Source of the DNA: Roseomonas sp. KE0001
GTDB lineage: Bacteria; Pseudomonadota; Alphaproteobacteria; Acetobacterales; Acetobacteraceae
Direction of reading: 5' to 3'
Assembly (NCBI RefSeq): GCF_016107285.1
Contig: NZ_RCVQ01000003.1
Location: 310,001-374,000 of the forward strand
Length of the DNA stretch: 64,000 nucleotides
Part shown: piece by piece, positions 1 through 8,792 of the stretch
Layout of the letters: each line of letters begins with the position of its first letter
How positions within the stretch are numbered: the first letter of the stretch is position 1
Translations under genes and position numbers: made by a program
The notes under the pieces: generated by a model
Databases searched by the model: none
The model's input: the letters and a program-made list of their open reading frames with translations, nothing else
What the model was told of the DNA's origin: nothing

Positions 1-1
1 G

Positions 2-1264
2 CCGCGACGCGTCGTCGTCACCGGGATGGGCATTGCATGCCCGCTCGGCGTCGGCGTCGATCATGTGTGGCGGCGGATGCTCGCCAGCGAGAGTGGCATC
101 GGCCCGATCAGCCTCTTCGATGCCAAGGACCTGCCGGCGCGTATCGCCGGCGAGGTTCCGGCTGGCGCCAAGACCGAGGGAAAGCTCGACTTCAACGAGT
201 GGGTCCCGGTCAAGGACCAGAAGAAGATGGACCGCTTCATCCAGCTCGCCCTCGTGGCGGCGACGGAGGCGGTCGAGGATTCGGGATGGATGCCCGAGGG
301 TGAGGCGGATCGGAACGCCACCGGCGTGATGATCGGCTCCGGCATCGGCGGCCTGCCCGCCATCGCCGAGAACGCCCTGCTGGTCGGGGCCGGCAAGGCC
401 CGCCGCCTGTCGCCCTTCTTCATTCCCTCGGCGCTGATCAACCTGGCCTCCGGCCATGTCTCGATCAAATACGGCTTCAAGGGACCGAACCACGCCGTGG
501 TCACGGCCTGCGCCACCGGCGTGCACGCGCTGGGCGACGCGGCACGGCTGATCGCGTTGGGCGATGCCGATGTCATGGTCGCCGGCGGCACCGAGGCGGC
601 GATCAGCGATATCGGCATGGCCGGCTTCTGCGCCGCCCGTGCCCTCTCGACCGGCTACAACGACACGCCGCAGGAGGCCTCGCGCCCCTGGGACGAAGGC
701 CGCGACGGCTTCGTCATGGGCGAGGGCGCCGGTATCCTGGTGCTCGAGGAGTACGAGCACGCCAGGAAGCGCGGCGCCAAGATCTACGCTGAGGTCCTGG
801 GCTACGGCATGTCGGGCGATGCCTATCACATCACCGCCCCGGCCGAGGGCCATGAAGGCGCCTTCCGGGCCATGAAGGCGGCGTTGCGCGACGCCGGCGT
901 CACCCCGGAGCAGATCCAGTACGTCAATGCCCACGGCACCTCGACGCCGTTGGGCGACGACCTGGAGCTGGAAGCGGTCGAGCGGCTTTTCGGCGAGGCC
1001 GCGCGTGGCCTCGCCATGTCCTCCACCAAGTCGGCGATCGGGCATCTGCTCGGGGCCGCCGGCGCCGTGGAAGGGGTCTTCTCCATCCTCGCCATCCGGG
1101 ACGGGGTGGCGCCGCCCACCCTCAACCTGCGCAAGCCCTCGCGGGAGAGCGTGATCGACCGGGTGGCGCTGCAGCCGCAGGAGCGGCCGATCGACGTGGC
1201 GCTGTCGAACAGCTTCGGCTTCGGCGGCACCAATGCCAGCATCCTGTTCCGCAAGGCGGGCTGA
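2..1264 (+). CDS. fabF: 3-oxoacyl-ACP synthase II (FabF), 5' end outside window
   Basis: Condensing enzyme of type II fatty acid synthesis; it joins malonyl-ACP to acyl-ACP in the cytoplasm. The reading frame is already open at base 2 with a typical FabF N-terminus (RRVVVTGMGIACPLG), so the true start lies just upstream and the ATG at 26 is internal. The thiolase-fold triad is visible: the catalytic Cys in VTACATG (codon 509-511), His in NAHGTSTPLGD (932-934) and His in SAIGHLLGAAGA (1043-1045). The C-terminal NSFGFGGTNAS motif is intact. Only a few N-terminal residues are missing. The next gene, mltG, follows on the same strand after 127 bp, the common acpP-fabF-mltG order. Confidence 0.96.
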   Translation, partial: PRRVVVTGMGIACPLGVGVDHVWRRMLASESGIGPISLFDAKDLPARIAGEVPAGAKTEGKLDFNEWVPVKDQKKMDRFIQLALVAATEAVEDSGWMPEGEADRNATGVMIGSGIGGLPAIAENALLVGAGKARRLSPFFIPSALINLASGHVSIKYGFKGPNHAVVTACATGVHALGDAARLIALGDADVMVAGGTEAAISDIGMAGFCAARALSTGYNDTPQEASRPWDEGRDGFVMGEGAGILVLEEYEHARKRGAKIYAEVLGYGMSGDAYHITAPAEGHEGAFRAMKAALRDAGVTPEQIQYVNAHGTSTPLGDDLELEAVERLFGEAARGLAMSSTKSAIGHLLGAAGAVEGVFSILAIRDGVAPPTLNLRKPSRESVIDRVALQPQERPIDVALSNSFGFGGTNASILFRKAG

Positions 1265-1273
1265 GGCACTTCC

Positions 1274-1307
1274 GGCCGGGCAGCGGGTTCTTCCCCTCCG
1301 CCCGGCC
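1274..1307 (+). terminator. GC-rich inverted repeat after fabF
   Basis: An 8-bp perfect stem (GGCCGGGC with GCCCGGCC) encloses an 18-base loop ten bases after the fabF stop. There is no T-run, so it could be a weak terminator or a 3' end stabiliser. Support is structural only. Confidence 0.25.
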
Positions 1308-1391
1308 AGCCCCATCTGAGCATCGGGTGGGTGAAGGGCTCGCGGCCCTGGCTCAGCCTCCTTCCCCGCTTGCCGACGAGGAGGGCCGATC

Positions 1392-2372
1392 TTGCGCAAG
1401 TTCTGGATGTTCCTGCTGACCCTATTTCTTCTCCTGGTCGTGGCCGGCGCCGGAACGGCCTGGTGGGGCTGGCGCAGCTGGTCGGCGCCAGGCCCGCTGG
1501 CGCAGGCGACGCCGGTGGTGGTCGAACGCGGCGGCGGTGTCCAGACCATCGGCGCGACCCTGGCCGAGCGAGGGGTGATCCGTGATCCGCGCCTCTTCGC
1601 CGCGGCCGTCTGGCTGACGCGGGAGGAGGGGCCGCTGCGGGCCGGCGAGTTCCTCTTTCCCGCCCAGGGTTCCCTGCGCGACGTGCTGGCCGTGCTCCGC
1701 ACCGCGCGCCCGGTGCAGCGCCGTCTGACTCTGCCGGAAGGTCTGACCGCCCGGCAAATGGCGGCGATCCTGCAGCAGGCGGAGGGCCTGTATGGCGACC
1801 TGCCGACCATCGACGAGGGCGAGCTGCTGCCGGAGACCTATGCCTATAGCTGGGGCGACAACCGCGCCGGCGTGGTGCGGCGTGCCGCCGCCGCCATGCG
1901 CGAGGCGCTGGACCGGTTGTGGAAGGAGCGGGCCCCGGATCTTCCCCTGGCCAGCCCGCGAGAGGCGCTGGTGCTGGCCTCCATCGTCGAGCGGGAGACC
2001 GGGATGCCGGAGGAGCGGGGGCGGGTGGCGGCGGTCTTCATCAATCGCCTCCGCCGCAACATGCCCCTGCAATCGGACCCGACGGTGGCCTATGCCGCGG
2101 CCGACGGCGCCGTGCTGGACCGGGCGCTGACCCGGGCCGACCTGGACCGCGAGCATCCGTTCAACACCTACCGCAACCGCGGGCTGCCGCCCGGGCCGAT
2201 CGCCAGCCCCGGAATCGAGTCGCTGCGCGCGGTGCTGCGGCCCGACAGCACCGACGACCTCTACTTCGTGGCCGACGGCACCGGCGGCCATGCCTTCGCC
2301 CGGACCCTCGAGGAGCACAACCGCAACGTCGCCCGGTGGCGCGCCATCGAGCGACGCAGGGCCACGCCCTAG
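1392..2372 (+). CDS. mltG: Endolytic transglycosylase MltG (YceG-like)
   Basis: Inner-membrane lytic transglycosylase that cleaves nascent glycan strands and helps set peptidoglycan strand length. The 326-residue product has one N-terminal membrane anchor (residues about 4-24) followed by a periplasmic YceG domain. The family motif ASIVERETG contains the catalytic Glu (residue 200), followed by the conserved FINRLRRNMPLQSDPT segment and a C-terminal PGPIASPG motif. The start is TTG at 1392; a strong GAGGAGGG Shine-Dalgarno at 1378-1385 supports it. It lies downstream of fabF in the same direction, as in many proteobacteria. Confidence 0.93.
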   Translation: MRKFWMFLLTLFLLLVVAGAGTAWWGWRSWSAPGPLAQATPVVVERGGGVQTIGATLAERGVIRDPRLFAAAVWLTREEGPLRAGEFLFPAQGSLRDVLAVLRTARPVQRRLTLPEGLTARQMAAILQQAEGLYGDLPTIDEGELLPETYAYSWGDNRAGVVRRAAAAMREALDRLWKERAPDLPLASPREALVLASIVERETGMPEERGRVAAVFINRLRRNMPLQSDPTVAYAAADGAVLDRALTRADLDREHPFNTYRNRGLPPGPIASPGIESLRAVLRPDSTDDLYFVADGTGGHAFARTLEEHNRNVARWRAIERRRATP

Positions 2373-2381
2373 GCCGGCTGT

Positions 2382-3170
2382 TCAGCCTCGTCCCACCGGC
2401 TTGGCGGGCAGGCGGGCGGCGATGGCGGCGCGCAGCACCATGGGCAGGGCGCCGGCCAGGCGGGCCATGGCATAGGTCGGCCAGGGGAAGGCGATTCGCG
2501 CCCGGCCGGCCTCGATGCCCCGCAGGACGCGCCGCGCCGCCGCCTCCGGTGTCAGCAGGAAGGGCATCGGGAAGTCGTTCACCGCCGTCATCGGGGTGCG
2601 GATATAGCCCGGGCAGACGGCGTGGATGCGCAGCCCCCGGTGACGCTCGGTCGCGTCATGCGCCTCGGCCCAGCGCTGCACGGCGGCCTTGCTGGCGCAG
2701 TAGGCGGCGGCGCCCGGCGTGGCGACGAAAGCGGCGACCGAGGCGATGACCGCCACCCGGCCGCGGATGCCGTCGGCGCCCGGCGGCTGCGCCGCCATCC
2801 TGTCCAGGGCGGGCAGGGCGGTGTTCAGCACACCGGTGACGTTCGTCGCGAAGATCGCCCGGGTCTGCCCGGACGGTTCCGCCACCCCGCCGGTGCCGCC
2901 GGAGACGCCGGCATTGGCGACCAGCAGGTCCAGCCGATCCATCCCCTCCACCCAGCGGGCCGCCGACCCGGCATCGCGCACATCGAGCGTGGTCTCGCGC
3001 ACCTGGGCTCCGGCGGCGCGGCAGCGGTTGGCCGCGCCGGCGAGGCGGGCCTCGTCCCGTCCCGTCAGATGCAGCATCACGCCGGGCCGGGCACAGCCCA
3101 GGGCCAGAGCCAGGCCAAGGCCGGAGGAGGCGCCGGTGATGGCGATCGTCGTCCAGTCTCGGCGCGCCAT
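2382..3170 (-). CDS. SDR family NAD(P)-dependent oxidoreductase
   Basis: Classical short-chain dehydrogenase of 262 residues. The N-terminal cofactor motif TGASSGLG, the VANAG motif after beta-4 and the catalytic YCASK motif are all present; after the catalytic site comes the HAVCPGYIRTPM segment typical of the family. The C-terminal tail resembles SDRs that carry a short hydrophobic end. The start at 3170 (MARRDW) is chosen; an alternative ATG nine bases upstream (3179) would add MQD. Substrate cannot be read from sequence. It ends 9 bp after mltG, convergent, and is divergent from yicC with a 39-bp gap that must hold both promoters. Confidence 0.88.
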   Translation of the reverse strand: MARRDWTTIAITGASSGLGLALALGCARPGVMLHLTGRDEARLAGAANRCRAAGAQVRETTLDVRDAGSAARWVEGMDRLDLLVANAGVSGGTGGVAEPSGQTRAIFATNVTGVLNTALPALDRMAAQPPGADGIRGRVAVIASVAAFVATPGAAAYCASKAAVQRWAEAHDATERHRGLRIHAVCPGYIRTPMTAVNDFPMPFLLTPEAAARRVLRGIEAGRARIAFPWPTYAMARLAGALPMVLRAAIAARLPAKPVGRG

Positions 3171-3209
3171 GTCTTGCATCCTGTGCCGGAGGGGAAGAGA
3201 AGGCCGGTC

Positions 3210-4103
3210 ATGGCCATTTCGTCGATGACCGGCTTCGCCCGGCAGTCGGGAACCCTGCCGGACGGCACGGGTTTCGTGTGGGAACTGCGCAGCGTCAACG
3301 GGCGCGGGCTGGATCTGCGCCTGCGCCTGCCGCCCGGGCTGGATCCTCTGGAGGCACCGCTGCGCGAGGCCGTGGGGGTGCGCTTCAAGCGGGGCAACAT
3401 CTCCGCCACGCTGTCCCTGAAGAGGGAGGAGCAGCGGCCCCGCCTGACGCCGGATCCGGTGGCGCTGGAGCAGGCCATCCAGCTCGTCTTGGCGGTGGCC
3501 GCGCGCATCCCCGGCTGCCCGCCGCCGCGCGCCGAGGCGGTGCTGGCCCTGCCGGGCGTGCTGCGGGCCGAAGCGGCCGATCCCGCGGCGGGCGAGGAGG
3601 AGGCCCGGCGAGCCGTGCTCTCCCGGGCCTTCGCCCTGGCGCTCGACGATCTGGCGGCCGCCCGCCGGGGGGAGGGGGAGAAGCTCGCCGCCATCCTCGC
3701 TACCCTGCTCGACGAGATCGCCGCCCTGCGCGAGGTGGCGCTGGGCGAGGCCGCCGCCCAGCCCGCAGCGCACCGGGCTCGGCTGCGGGCGGCGCTGGCT
3801 GAGATGCTGGAAGGCGAGCGCCGGGTGCCGGAGGAACGGTTGGCGGCGGAAGTGGCGTTGCTGGCGCAGAAATCCGACGTGCGGGAGGAGCTGGACCGGC
3901 TCGGCGCGCATCTGGCCGCAGCCCGCGCCCTGCTCGCGGAACCCGGGCCGGTGGGCCGCAGGCTGGAGTTCCTGACCCAGGAGTTCGGCCGCGAATCGAA
4001 CACGCTGGGGGCCAAGTCGGCCAGCCTGGGGCTGACCCGCGTCGCCCTGGACCTGAAGGCCGCGCTGGAGCGGCTGCGCGAGCAGGCGGCGAACGTCGAA
4101 TGA
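3210..4103 (+). CDS. yicC: YicC family endoribonuclease-like protein
   Basis: 297-residue YicC-like protein. The N-terminal SSMTGFAR motif and the C-terminal GRESNTLGAKS segment are family signatures; in Escherichia coli YicC has been linked to small-RNA turnover and growth in stationary phase. A purine-rich GGGGAAGAGAAGG ribosome-binding region precedes the ATG at 3210. The stop overlaps the gmk start by four bases (ATGA), so the two are probably translationally coupled; yicC-gmk pairing is common in alphaproteobacteria. The central part is Ala/Arg/Glu-rich and predicted helical. Confidence 0.93.
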   Translation: MAISSMTGFARQSGTLPDGTGFVWELRSVNGRGLDLRLRLPPGLDPLEAPLREAVGVRFKRGNISATLSLKREEQRPRLTPDPVALEQAIQLVLAVAARIPGCPPPRAEAVLALPGVLRAEAADPAAGEEEARRAVLSRAFALALDDLAAARRGEGEKLAAILATLLDEIAALREVALGEAAAQPAAHRARLRAALAEMLEGERRVPEERLAAEVALLAQKSDVREELDRLGAHLAAARALLAEPGPVGRRLEFLTQEFGRESNTLGAKSASLGLTRVALDLKAALERLREQAANVE

Positions 4104-4729
4104 ACCGGATCTCCCGCCGGGGCCTCTGCCTCGTCCTCGCCGCGCCCTCGGGGGCCGGCAAATCCTCGGTCAGCCGGGCGCTGCTGGAGCGGGAGAAGGA
4201 TCTCCGCCTCTCCGTCAGCGCCACCACGCGGGCGCCGCGCCCGGGCGAGCAGGAGGGGGTCCATTACTTCTTCCGCAGCATGGCGGAGTTCGAGGCCATG
4301 GAGGCATCCGGCGCGCTGCTGGAATCGGCCCGGGTCTTCGGCCGCCGCTACGGCACGCCGCGCGCCCCGGTGGAAGAGGCGCTGGCGGCCGGGCGGGACG
4401 TGCTCTTCGACATCGACTGGCAGGGCCACCGCCTGCTGCGCGCGGCTTTGCCGGCGGATGTGGTCAGCCTGTTCCTGCTGCCGCCGAGCCTGGCGGAGCT
4501 GGAACGCCGGCTGCACGGGCGGGGTCAGGATTCGCCGGAGGAGATCGCCCGCCGCATGCAGGCGGCGCGGGACGAGATCAGCCACTGGGCGGATTTCGAC
4601 CATGTGCTCGTGAACAACGACTTCCACGAGACGGTGGCGGAGGCGCGGTCGATCCTGCATGCGGCGCGCTGCGCCCGCGGCCGCCAGCCTTGGCTGCCCG
4701 CCTTCATCGATGAACTGCTGAAGCCCTGA
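4100..4729 (+). CDS. gmk: Guanylate kinase
   Basis: Phosphorylates GMP to GDP with ATP, an essential step of purine nucleotide supply. The 209-residue protein is of normal length. The P-loop APSGAGKSS (residues 15-23) is followed by the GMP-binding region with SVSATTRAPRPGE and VHYFF, and by the DIDWQGHR segment. It overlaps the yicC stop by four bases, indicating co-translation. The following AEC transporter starts two bases after the gmk stop and is probably in the same transcript. Confidence 0.97.
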   Translation: MNRISRRGLCLVLAAPSGAGKSSVSRALLEREKDLRLSVSATTRAPRPGEQEGVHYFFRSMAEFEAMEASGALLESARVFGRRYGTPRAPVEEALAAGRDVLFDIDWQGHRLLRAALPADVVSLFLLPPSLAELERRLHGRGQDSPEEIARRMQAARDEISHWADFDHVLVNNDFHETVAEARSILHAARCARGRQPWLPAFIDELLKP

Positions 4730-4731
4730 CG

Positions 4732-5661
4732 ATGGGCGGGCCCGTCATGCTGCTGCATGTCCTGGGGCCGATCTTCGCCCTGATCGGCCTCGGCTATCTC
4801 TTCGCCCGGCGGCGCTGGGTGAGCGAGGAAGGGCTGCGCGGCCTCAACGACTTCGCCTTCAAGCTGGCCATGCCGGCCCTGCTCTTCGCCGGCGCCACCT
4901 CGCCCCATTCCGGCGGCGGGGTGGTGGCGGTGGCGTTCTTCGCCGGCTGTCTGACGACCTATGGCCTGGCCCTGCTGCTGGGGTGGCGGCTGCTGCGGCT
5001 GCGGCTCTCCGAGGCCGGCTCCTTCGCCCTCAACTGCAGCTTCGGCAATACCAACATGATCGGCATCCCGGTCATCCTGGCGGTCTTCGGCCAGAGCGGG
5101 CTGGCGCTGCTGCTGGGCATCCTGGCCCTGCATTCGCTGATCCTGTTGCCGCTGGCCACGGTGGTGGCCGAGCTCGCGCACAGCAGCCAGGCCTCGATGA
5201 CGCGGATCCTGAAGCCGACGCTGCTCGCCGTGCTACGCAACCCGATCGTGCTGGCGGTGCTGCTCGGCCTGCTGGTCACGCTGGCCGGCATTCCAGTGCC
5301 GGCCACCGCGCGCCGCTTCCTCGACCTGGTGGGGCAGGCGGGGCCGCCCGTGGCGCTGTTCACCCTGGGCGCCAGCCTGCTCTCCTTCAATGCCCGGCGC
5401 GACTGGCCCGAGGCGCTGATGGGCTGCGGCCTCAAGCTGGCCTTCATGCCGGGGCTGGTCTGGGGTGCCGGGCTGGCGCTCGGGCTGGGGGGGGAGGCGC
5501 TGGCCGTGGCGGTGCTCACCGCCGCCATGCCGACCGGCGCCAATGCCTTCTTCCTGGCGCGGCGCTACATGAGCGGTGCCGAGCGCTCCGGCGCCACGGT
5601 GTTGATCGCGACGCTGCTCTCCACCGTGACGCTCTCGGCGCTGCTCCTGCTCCTGACGTGA
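4732..5661 (+). CDS. AEC family transporter (auxin efflux carrier type)
   Basis: Integral membrane carrier of 309 residues with about ten hydrophobic segments in the two-times-five arrangement of the AEC family. The NCSFGNTNMIGIPV motif in the first half and MPTGANAFFLA in the second half match the conserved crossover regions. Members export or import small organic acids or auxin-like compounds; substrate is unknown here. ATG at 4732 is used; ATG at 4747 (MLLHV) is an alternative. It starts two bases after gmk and ends 24 bp before the convergent usg. Confidence 0.85.
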   Translation: MGGPVMLLHVLGPIFALIGLGYLFARRRWVSEEGLRGLNDFAFKLAMPALLFAGATSPHSGGGVVAVAFFAGCLTTYGLALLLGWRLLRLRLSEAGSFALNCSFGNTNMIGIPVILAVFGQSGLALLLGILALHSLILLPLATVVAELAHSSQASMTRILKPTLLAVLRNPIVLAVLLGLLVTLAGIPVPATARRFLDLVGQAGPPVALFTLGASLLSFNARRDWPEALMGCGLKLAFMPGLVWGAGLALGLGGEALAVAVLTAAMPTGANAFFLARRYMSGAERSGATVLIATLLSTVTLSALLLLLT

Positions 5662-5685
5662 GCGGGGAATCGGCCGGTTTTCTTC

Positions 5686-5961
5686 TCAGTGCAGGTTGAA
5701 CTGGCCCTCGGCGTACCGAAATTCGGCGGGCCGGGTCAGGGCGCTCGACGCTACCCGCACGGAGTGCAGCGGACCGTGGATCTCCCGCTGCCAGAAGGCC
5801 AGGAAGCGGTGGAGCTCCGGGAAGCGGGGCGCATGATCCACCTTCTGCCAGACGAAGCTCTGCAGCAGGCCCGGATGATCGGGCAGGTGGTAGAGGATCT
5901 CGGCGGTGGTCAGGCGCCAATCCGGGATTCGGACGAAGCCTTCGATATCCCGCAGCAGCAT
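5686..5961 (-). CDS. usg: Usg family protein
   Basis: 91-residue soluble protein matching the small alphaproteobacterial Usg family, named for a gene near trpFBA in Caulobacter; its biochemical role is unknown. Conserved features are RIPDWRLTTAEILYHLPDHP at the N-terminus, FVWQKVDHAPRFP in the middle and HGPLHSVRVA near the end. The start at 5961 (MLLRDIEGF) is preferred over the longer frame to 6102, whose extra 47 residues do not resemble the family. No trp genes are nearby. Confidence 0.85.
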   Translation of the reverse strand: MLLRDIEGFVRIPDWRLTTAEILYHLPDHPGLLQSFVWQKVDHAPRFPELHRFLAFWQREIHGPLHSVRVASSALTRPAEFRYAEGQFNLH

Positions 5962-6085
5962 GGGCGATCGTCTCCGTTCTGGTAGCCGGCCCGGCCTTCG
6001 GGCCGTTCTGTTCCCCTTTCGGGCCAGGAGAGCATGCCATGGCGTGACCGGCGGATGACAAGAAAAACCGTCTGGTTTCAGTGCC

Positions 6086-6112
6086 TTGGCACTCTTCGAC
6101 AAAGAGTGCTGC
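6086..6112. promoter_or_regulatory. CIRCE-like inverted repeat, upstream copy
   Basis: TTGGCACTC, nine bases, then GAGTGCTGC. This matches the CIRCE consensus (TTAGCACTC-N9-GAGTGCTAA) except at outer positions. It lies immediately upstream of the groES promoter -35 box, 64 bases before the canonical copy. It would be a second HrcA-binding site. The exact nine-base spacer makes chance unlikely. Confidence 0.7.
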
Positions 6113-6119
6113 CGAACGC

Positions 6120-6148
6120 TTGACGACCTCCGAGGAGCGTCCTAGATC
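6120..6148 (+). promoter_or_regulatory. groESL promoter
   Basis: TTGACG (6120-6125), a 17-base spacer, TAGATC (6143-6148). The expected transcription start falls near 6155, inside the canonical CIRCE element, so bound HrcA would block initiation. The upstream C also gives a CTTGAC form compatible with an RpoH promoter. Confidence 0.75.
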
Positions 6149-6149
6149 G

Positions 6150-6176
6150 TCAGCACTCTCCGGGAGTGAGTGCTAA
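6150..6176. promoter_or_regulatory. CIRCE operator (HrcA binding site)
   Basis: TCAGCACTC, nine bases, GAGTGCTAA: one mismatch to the CIRCE consensus half-site with the canonical spacer. It covers the expected groES transcription start and lies 66 bp before the groES start codon, the usual position for HrcA repression of groESL. hrcA is not in the window. Confidence 0.93.
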
Positions 6177-6242
6177 CAGGCTCGCCGGCCGGAGAGGCAA
6201 CCGTCGCTGAATGCGCCACAATAGGGCGTCAGGAGAGGGCCA

Positions 6243-6533
6243 ATGAATTTCCGTCCTTTGCATGACCGCGTCGTCGTCCGCCGGCTGACCGCCGAGGAGA
6301 AGACCGCGGGGGGCATCATCATCCCCGACACCGCCAAGGAGAAGCCGCAGGAAGGCGAGATCGTCGCCGTCGGCTCCGGCGCGCGCAACGAGAAGGGTGA
6401 CCTCGTCGCCCTCGACGTGAAGGTCGGCGACCGTGTCCTGTTCGGCAAGTGGTCCGGCACCGAGGTCAAGATCTCCGGCGAGGAGCTCCTGATCATGAAG
6501 GAATCCGACCTGATGGGCGTGATCGCGGCCTGA
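6243..6533 (+). CDS. groES: Co-chaperonin GroES
   Basis: 96-residue heptameric lid of the GroEL folding chamber. The start [13 protein letters not shown], the mobile-loop region after [12 protein letters not shown] and the C-terminal half containing [14 protein letters not shown] are canonical. An AGGAGAGGG ribosome-binding site lies at 6231-6239. It is the first gene of the CIRCE-controlled groESL operon, with groEL 51 bp downstream. Confidence 0.98.
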   Translation: MNFRPLHDRVVVRRLTAEEKTAGGIIIPDTAKEKPQEGEIVAVGSGARNEKGDLVALDVKVGDRVLFGKWSGTEVKISGEELLIMKESDLMGVIAA

Positions 6534-6578
6534 GCCTGCGGACCCCCGTTTCCCACGAACCGATCAGAACAGAGGTAG

Positions 6579-8228
<1,650 letters not shown>

Positions 8229-8271
8229 TCCTCCGGGATCGAGGTCCGGCCCCCGGGCTGGAACAGCAGGA

Positions 8272-8297
8272 GGGGCGGCCGCAGGGCCGCCCCTTTT
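8272..8297 (+). terminator. Rho-independent terminator of groESL
   Basis: Perfect 9-bp stem GGGGCGGCC / GGCCGCCCC with a GCAG loop, followed by TTTT, 44 bases after the groEL stop. Confidence 0.9.
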
Positions 8298-8507
8298 CGC
8301 ATGCGCGAGGGCTAACGCGTTCGTTACGAAACGGCGCCGGTTTGCGTTGACAGGGCGGTGCCGATCTGCCCCACTTCTTCTCGCCAACCGCTGCCGATCG
8401 CCTTGCCGTGCCTCCGGAGACCCGGTCGCCTTCAAGCCGTGAAACCGGATGGGCCACAGGCAAGGGCGCTCATGCCCTGCCGCCGCATTTGAGAGGAGTG
8501 CGTCGCC

Positions 8508-8711
8508 ATGGCGACCGGCACCGTGAAGTGGTTCAACGCGACCAAGGGCTTTGGATTCATCGTCCCGCAGGATGGCGGCAAGGATGTCTTCGTGCACATC
8601 ACCGCCGTCCAGAAGGCGGGCCTGCAGGGCCTGAACGAGAATCAGAAGGTCAGCTACGACGTGGCCATGGAGCGCGGCAAGGCCGCCGCGATCAACCTGA
8701 AGCCGCTCTGA
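8508..8711 (+). CDS. Cold-shock domain protein
   Basis: 67-residue CSD protein binding single-stranded RNA or DNA. RNP1-like KGFGFIV and RNP2-like VFVHI motifs are intact, with the usual TGTVKWFN beginning. A GAGAGGAG ribosome-binding site precedes the ATG. Between groEL and this gene lie 279 bp that hold the groESL terminator, a TTGACA at 8347-8352 with no convincing -10 partner, and a long untranslated leader, as is common for cold-shock genes. It is followed by its own terminator at 8756. Confidence 0.96.
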   Translation: MATGTVKWFNATKGFGFIVPQDGGKDVFVHITAVQKAGLQGLNENQKVSYDVAMERGKAAAINLKPL

Positions 8712-8755
8712 GGCCCCGGCGGAGGCGGCCGGCCAGGCCGCGTCCGGCTTGCATG

Positions 8756-8786
8756 CCCGCTCTCCCTTCCGGGAGGCGGGTTTTTT
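8756..8786 (+). terminator. Rho-independent terminator of the cold-shock gene
   Basis: CCCGC-T-CTCCC pairs with GGGAG-GCGGG (single bulged base) and is followed by TTTTTT at 8781-8786. It sits between the cold-shock gene and the convergent peptidase gene. Confidence 0.88.
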
Positions 8787-8792
8787 CGTCCG

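Noticed and set aside
3077-4660. Minus-strand frame of 527 codons opposite yicC-gmk
   Set aside because: Composition is Arg/Ser/Ala low complexity and both sense genes are certain.
8318-8333. Near-palindrome CGTTCGTTACGAAACG upstream of the cold-shock gene
   Set aside because: Imperfect, not placed at a convincing promoter, and short enough to be chance.
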